Part shown: positions 59,151-64,000 of the stretch, piece after piece
How positions within the stretch are numbered: the stretch's first letter is position 1
Layout: each line of letters begins with the position of its first letter
NCBI GenBank assembly: GCA_964019695.1
Contig: OZ026525.1
Coordinates: 89,437,779-89,501,778 of the forward strand
DNA: 64,000 nt
Direction: 5' to 3'
Source of the DNA: Loripinus fragilis
Lineage: Eukaryota > Mollusca > Bivalvia > Lucinida > Lucinidae
Notes under the pieces: model-generated
What the model was told of the DNA's origin: nothing
The model's input: the letters and a program-made list of their open reading frames with translations, nothing else
The model's database searches: none
Made by a program: the position numbers and the translations under genes

Positions 59151-61305
59151 CATGAAAATTCATGACCGGTAACATTGCCATTTCTTACCTTTTATGTTTG
59201 TAGGTTGTTTTTCGCAAAATTAATAATTTTGTTGAAATGAATCGTGAACTTCACAGAAGTCCATGCTTTTAAATCTACTTACTACTAGAAAATTTGAATG
59301 ATCGGACGGTCAGGAATGCCTAACGTTGTGGCACCATGGGGCCAAGATGTCACATATCACTACATCATGGCCTGCACAACATTGTTGAAGAAAATCCCAA
59401 CTGAACTAGAGTAGCCACATTTGGTGCCGTGGTCAGGATAAAGTGTAACAGAAACTGATCAGAGGTATCATAGTTCAAATGGTTCTACATATTCAAGTGA
59501 GGTCCAAGAATGAAGTTGTATGCCTAGAATAGGGACATGAAAGGGAGCTAGCTAACTAAAGTATAAATGTTGCTCACTGATGAAAATCAGCATCAGTTTT
59601 ACAAAACAGAACGAATAGAGATGATTTAGACACTGAATTAGGAATATTTGTGTGGTCAAGTGTTTCTGTGAACAATTTAGTTTTTTTAATCAGTGCGTTT
59701 GACTTGGTTTTAATGAAACTTACAATTATGATATCATGGGTATAAGGTGATTCTCCTGTATGAATTGACGTGGTATGATTTTTTTTCATTTATGAATTTT
59801 AATTCTTAATAATGTTACATATTAAGCTTAACGTAGGTTAGACGTAGTTTTATTAAATAAGAATCGTGGAACTTACTATCAAAGTTTAGTATTATTTTGT
59901 TTGCCAATCCATAATTGGGAAAAGCACTGAAACATATCAACTGCTTACAATAAACATACTATAATGATGGTCATTCAAACTGAATTCAGTATTTTAGTAC
60001 GTTTAACACTGAAACATAATTATTGTATATTTTACATTTTGATGAATTTAAACCTTGTGTTTGCAAAAAGTTAAGAAAATATGTTACCGGTCCTTGATTG
60101 TCATGAAATTTGGTCAACATCTTCTAAGCATATATATATGGACAGTTTTTGTGTTGAAATAATATCTTGACAATGATCTGAACATGTTAAAAATTGAATT
60201 CCAAATTTGATGGAATACAAAACATACAGTCGAAATATTGGGGTACCGTGACAAAAAATGAACGACCAGCCACTACCCTAATACAAACAAAGCCATTTAT
60301 AGTATCAACGAACTTATAAATGATAAAGTTAATTCATAAAACATTTCAGCGTTAGTTACATGATATGCCAACTAATGTAGTCATTTTTATAACAGGGTAC
60401 CCTAAGGTGTGGTAGTAATATTATACATGACGTCATAGATTGACAATGGAATTGCATAAAAATCAAATTCACCAATACAATTCACCATAAATATAGAAAT
60501 CATACCCCAGGCAATAAATCAGCGTAATATCTTCAAACTACAAGCGTGGACAGACTCCCATGCTAATTTCCCATACCTTGTAAGAGCCCCTTTATTAAAA
60601 AATGATTTTTGTCAAACACTCCACTTTTTCATGCACATATTCAATATGTCTGGTACATACCTGCAAAGTATATTATTGAAATGATACACTGAGAACTGTC
60701 TGAACAGTTGATTTCACAAAGAATACACTATCAGTAATATTGTAAAATCATCTAGTTAAAATAACAAAGTGACATTACTCATGCAATACTGATCTTTAGC
60801 CGAGTTTTCCTACCAAACCTTCATAGGCTACTGGATTGGGTCCCGTGCAAATTTGATCAAAATCGAACAAAGGCTACACAAGTTATTCAACACTATCTCA
60901 AAGTGGTGATGGAAGGATGGACAGGCTGAAAACAGGAGAGGGTGTGTTAAAGATGTGCATGCGCTTTGGATATGATTCTCTGAATGATTTTAGGGTCTTT
61001 TTTCTATTTTAGAACCTTGTCATTTTAATTTACTTATTTTAGACACTTTTTGATAGATTATTTAATTACTATTTAAACTGGAAACCACTAAACGGGTTCT
61101 TTGACAAACAGTGAAGACCCAGTCAGTCATTTGTACGAAGATACATCACTTGCACTCGTGATTTGATCTTCTTTACAAATGACCTCCAAACACTAAAAAT
61201 TTACTTAACAGTTCACAGCTAGAGCTGATATATTTCTTAATTAATACTCATCATTTTCACGACTAAAACGTGATTTCAAAATAATTTTAATGTCGTATGA
61301 TTAAT
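59151..61305. other. long unrecognised interval
   Basis: No repeat relative, hairpin of note or coding signal beyond chance ORFs of up to about 70 codons. Confidence 0.45.
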
Positions 61306-61309
61306 AGAA

Positions 61310-61450
61310 TCTACATATGTGCTCTTGTACTATTGAATTTATTAAACTCGTTGTGAAAAATCAATAAAGTGTTCAGCAATCCTATCATTTTATCCCTTTT
61401 CCCCAACTCAATAATACATTAGCACTAAATTCAATAATACATACGCACTC
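61310..61450. mobile_element. palindromic MITE family C copy 3
   Basis: ACTATTGAATTTATTAAACT CGTTGTG is answered by TTTTCCCCAACTCAATAATA C; the right arm has lost the TTTAATAAA block and part is duplicated (ATTCAATAATACATACGCAC). Confidence 0.6.
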
Positions 61451-61980
61451 ATGTAAGATCCTGTTATTTTATATGTAATGTATACTGAGAGGAACTAAAA
61501 ACTTTTAAAAGTTTTTTCTAAAATGTCTGGGTGAAAAACAATAATTCAAAGGACCTCGGACAGTTTCCTATTCAATCTGCCCAAAGTTTGACAGCCTCTG
61601 GCTAGGATAATGCATAACTGACAACTATAGTTTTGGGCTTAAATCAAACCTTTACATTAAGTGCACCTAGCACAATAAAAATAATTTGAAAATATTGCAT
61701 AATTATGCCAGGACTCTAGGGTTTAGGGGTGGGGGTATTTTTTGTGACCAAATTTTATTTCACAGAAAGTCAAAGTTTCGTCAAGTATTAACCTAAACAC
61801 ATGTAAATATTATGTTTGCGGCATAAAACTTGAGAGGAAAGTGATGCGTTTGCATAAGATTCGGGTTGAGAAGATTCCATTATTTCATCTAACGAAGTGT
61901 GCTGTCAATTACTTTTGACTTTTACCTGTAATGTTTCAAGGTCAACCAGTTGACTTGTGCACTGAGGTGTATTATAACTA

Positions 61981-62896
61981 TACTCCTCAAAATAATTGAA
62001 GGACCAATGCTATCAATTATAACATTGATGCATTTTGTGTAGAACGTATTTTGAAAACCAATTTTATGATCTAGCCTAAAGTTTTCAGACATCTTTGACA
62101 CCCAGTTGCCAAGTGAAACGACAAAATAGAAATGGTAGAAAATGTTACTAACAAGTATTTTTTTGTCATTCTAAAACGTGACCTAAATGCATTGGAATGT
62201 CATTTTTTGTGTGTAATCCATGGACTACAGAACTGTATGAAATGAATGAAAAATGCTTTTAGATGCTAAAGTCTCTGTTTTCACATGCCTGTATAGGGTT
62301 TTAATCCCGTCGATACCATCCACCTCTTCCTGTGAGAGAAAATTACCCCTTTTGGCTGTGGCGTTATGGCCAGACTATGGGTTTAGATAACTGGTTTTGG
62401 CGTTTGTCTGTGACAATCTTTAAACAATTCGCCGTACATCTTTCTAACACTCAGAGGCAAAGAATGACGATTGAAATTCTGATTCTTGATGGCCAAGTAC
62501 ACGCATTGTTTTCAGAAAACAAAACAATGTCAAAACTCCATTGTTAGAGATGAAAATGCTTGCTTCCTAGCATATTGAAACTGTTTGAAGAAAAATTTTG
62601 CATGCAAGTTGAACTGCTTAAAACAAAGTTTAATTTTATGTCACTTTCATTCTTCTCGAATGACCACAGAAGAATTTCTTTACCCCACCCACTGCCTTTT
62701 GAAAGTGTGTTTTTGGGGGTATGTGCATTTGAGACACAGTTATGTCAGAATTGGGCATGGAAATCAGTAATAATGATTCTTGACTAATGGGCAGAAAGAA
62801 TAGAAAGCTTTGGGCCAAGTTTTACAGAATTTAAATGTTTGAGCTAATTATACTCGCTTTCTAAAATCTTGGTCCTTTAATTATTTTGAGGAGTAT
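61981..62896. mobile_element. non-autonomous Tc1/mariner-type element, 916 bp, TA target duplication
   Basis: Starts TACTCCTCAAAATAATTGAA GGACCA and ends TGGTCCTTTAATTATTTTG AGGAGTA, ~26-base inverted ends with one or two mismatches, flanked by TA at 61979-61980 and 62897-62898. Interior ORFs of up to 75 codons are not transposase-like. Confidence 0.88.
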
Positions 62897-62984
62897 ACAT
62901 ACTGTACATATCACAGTCTAGATAAACACAATTTTTGAGCATAAAATCGTTAATATTTTCATACACGTTAGATTTAACCTATAA

Positions 62985-63055
62985 TTTGGTGCTTAAAAGA
63001 ACCGTCTCATTGAGACGGTTCTTTTGAGTACCCATAACATATGTTTGAGACAATT
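62985..63055. repeat. hairpin repeat, family E, best copy
   Basis: AAAAGAACCGTCTCA-TTGAGACGGTTCTTTT is a perfect stem with almost no loop, followed by GAGTACCCATAACATATGTT. Confidence 0.85.
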
Positions 63056-63188
63056 AATTTCTTTGTAAGCACTCATAACTAAAGCCCTGATACATGCCAT
63101 TGCATATTGATATTTACCTACAGGCTTTTACAAAATAAGTTTCTAATAGGTTTTTATACTAAGGTGTTTTGAGCATTTTGACAGCGTT

Positions 63189-63212
63189 CCCCCCCCCCCC
63201 CCCCCCCCCCCC
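63189..63212 (+). repeat. 24-base C homopolymer
   Basis: Uninterrupted C run followed by GTGACCAA; TTGGTCACGGGGGG lies inverted at 63280-63294. Confidence 0.9.
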
Positions 63213-63754
63213 GTGACCAATCATGCCGTTTTTATATGATGTGTGAAATGTAAAACTACAACTGTATGCAAAAGGATTAGTTTGGTCACGGGGGGAAAGC
63301 ACTTCAGTAAACCTTTTCTATTTTCTATATGATGAATAGCAAAAACTGAGTTTTCAACCCTTATTTTTCAATTGGTAATTGTCCAATGAGAAAACAGCTT
63401 TTGTGGATAAGTCGAGGGTTGAACCTACTATCTTTTCATAGAAAAAATATCATTTTCTTTGAAACTTTTCTCTGGTCATTTTTATGGGCAATCCTTCATT
63501 AAGACTGTCCGGGGGCCTTCATTATTTTTATGAAATCTGATATCCTGAACATTCATTTAACAAATTTAATTCGCAGAATTGATGATAGTATCAAAATCCT
63601 GAACGTCAGCGTCAGTGATATGTAAGGGAGTCAAATTCACGATGTTAAAGTTTACATAAACTCTACATTTCAATGTAAAAAACTTTTAAAGTTTCTAGTT
63701 CCTCTCAGTATATACATGTATTTAGAATGTCCAAGTATTTGAATTATTGTATGA

Positions 63755-63850
63755 TGTATTGTTGTTGTTTACAACTAGTGTACTGTTGTTGTTTACAACT
63801 AGTGTACTGTTGTTTTACAACTAGTGTACTGTTGTTGCTTACAACTAGTA
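63755..63850 (+). repeat. 24-bp tandem repeat, four copies
   Basis: Units TGTTGTTGTTTACAACTAGT followed by GTAC; copy 3 lacks three bases and copy 4 has a T to C change. Confidence 0.9.
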
Positions 63851-64000
63851 GCGCATTTGTTATCTCAAAAACTTTGTTCTCCTCAGTGGTGTGTGAATTA
63901 TATGTACCAAGTCTATATACCATATTTAACTCTATCTCCTAGTGTCGTCGGCTGATAACTTTAGCAAACAGTTTGGACCCAGATCGATCAGGCCCGACAA

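Larger units (their letters stand above)
61478..63718. mobile_element. candidate TIR element containing a nested mariner-type MITE
   Basis: ATACTGAGAGGAACTAAAAA CTTTTAAAAGTTTTTT at the left is matched inverted at 63665-63715 (AAAAAACTTTTAAAGTTTCT AGTTCCTCTCAGTAT). No transposase was found inside. Confidence 0.6.

Overview
This is eukaryotic, animal DNA: AT-rich, with spliced genes whose exons are separated by introns crowded with short repeats, and no bacterial gene organisation. The repeat repertoire (Penelope-like elements, tRNA-derived SINEs, many palindromic MITEs, large minisatellites, long CA/CT/TCTA runs) and the gene content fit a marine or freshwater invertebrate. A bivalve mollusc is my best guess, but that is inference and not proven by any marker gene.

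Two real host genes can be assembled from exons whose splice sites and codon phases agree. (1) On the minus strand, 14816 down to the left edge, is a concentrative nucleoside transporter (SLC28/CNT family) in nine visible exons (574 codons), continuing beyond position 1. (2) On the plus strand, 24584-45070, is a BTB/POZ zinc-finger protein in five exons (226+1427+98+53+317 bases, 706 codons plus stop). Both genes carry a local tandem duplication at their 3' side: a 125-bp unit made of exon end plus donor site in the transporter (positions 1-412), and a roughly 306-bp unit made of the terminal coding exon in the BTB gene (44820-45700).

The rest is mobile and repetitive DNA. A nearly complete Penelope-like element (17659-19955, one in-frame stop, no GIY-YIG domain) has several 5'-truncated relatives. 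Its 3' tail and a sister tail family are scattered across the window. A frameshifted non-LTR element (minus, 20607-21915) lies tail to tail with a tRNA-derived SINE that ends in almost the same tail. Two copies of another tRNA-derived SINE sit inside introns with clean 11-bp target duplications. Several MITE families occur; three insertions have clear TA target duplications, one of them inside an old Penelope-like reverse transcriptase. There are two large foldback structures (49.9-53.7 kb, filled with minisatellites, and 56.2-57.7 kb, with arms of about 500 bp containing a tRNA-like box), a Tc1-type transposase remnant beside the second, a 166-bp satellite array (42.3-43.6 kb), and a retroelement gag remnant (33.7-34.1 kb).

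From 45.7 kb to the right edge I find no host exon I can support. Coordinates of repeat edges were read by eye and can be off by a few to tens of bases; exon edges were placed on GT/AG sites with matching phase.
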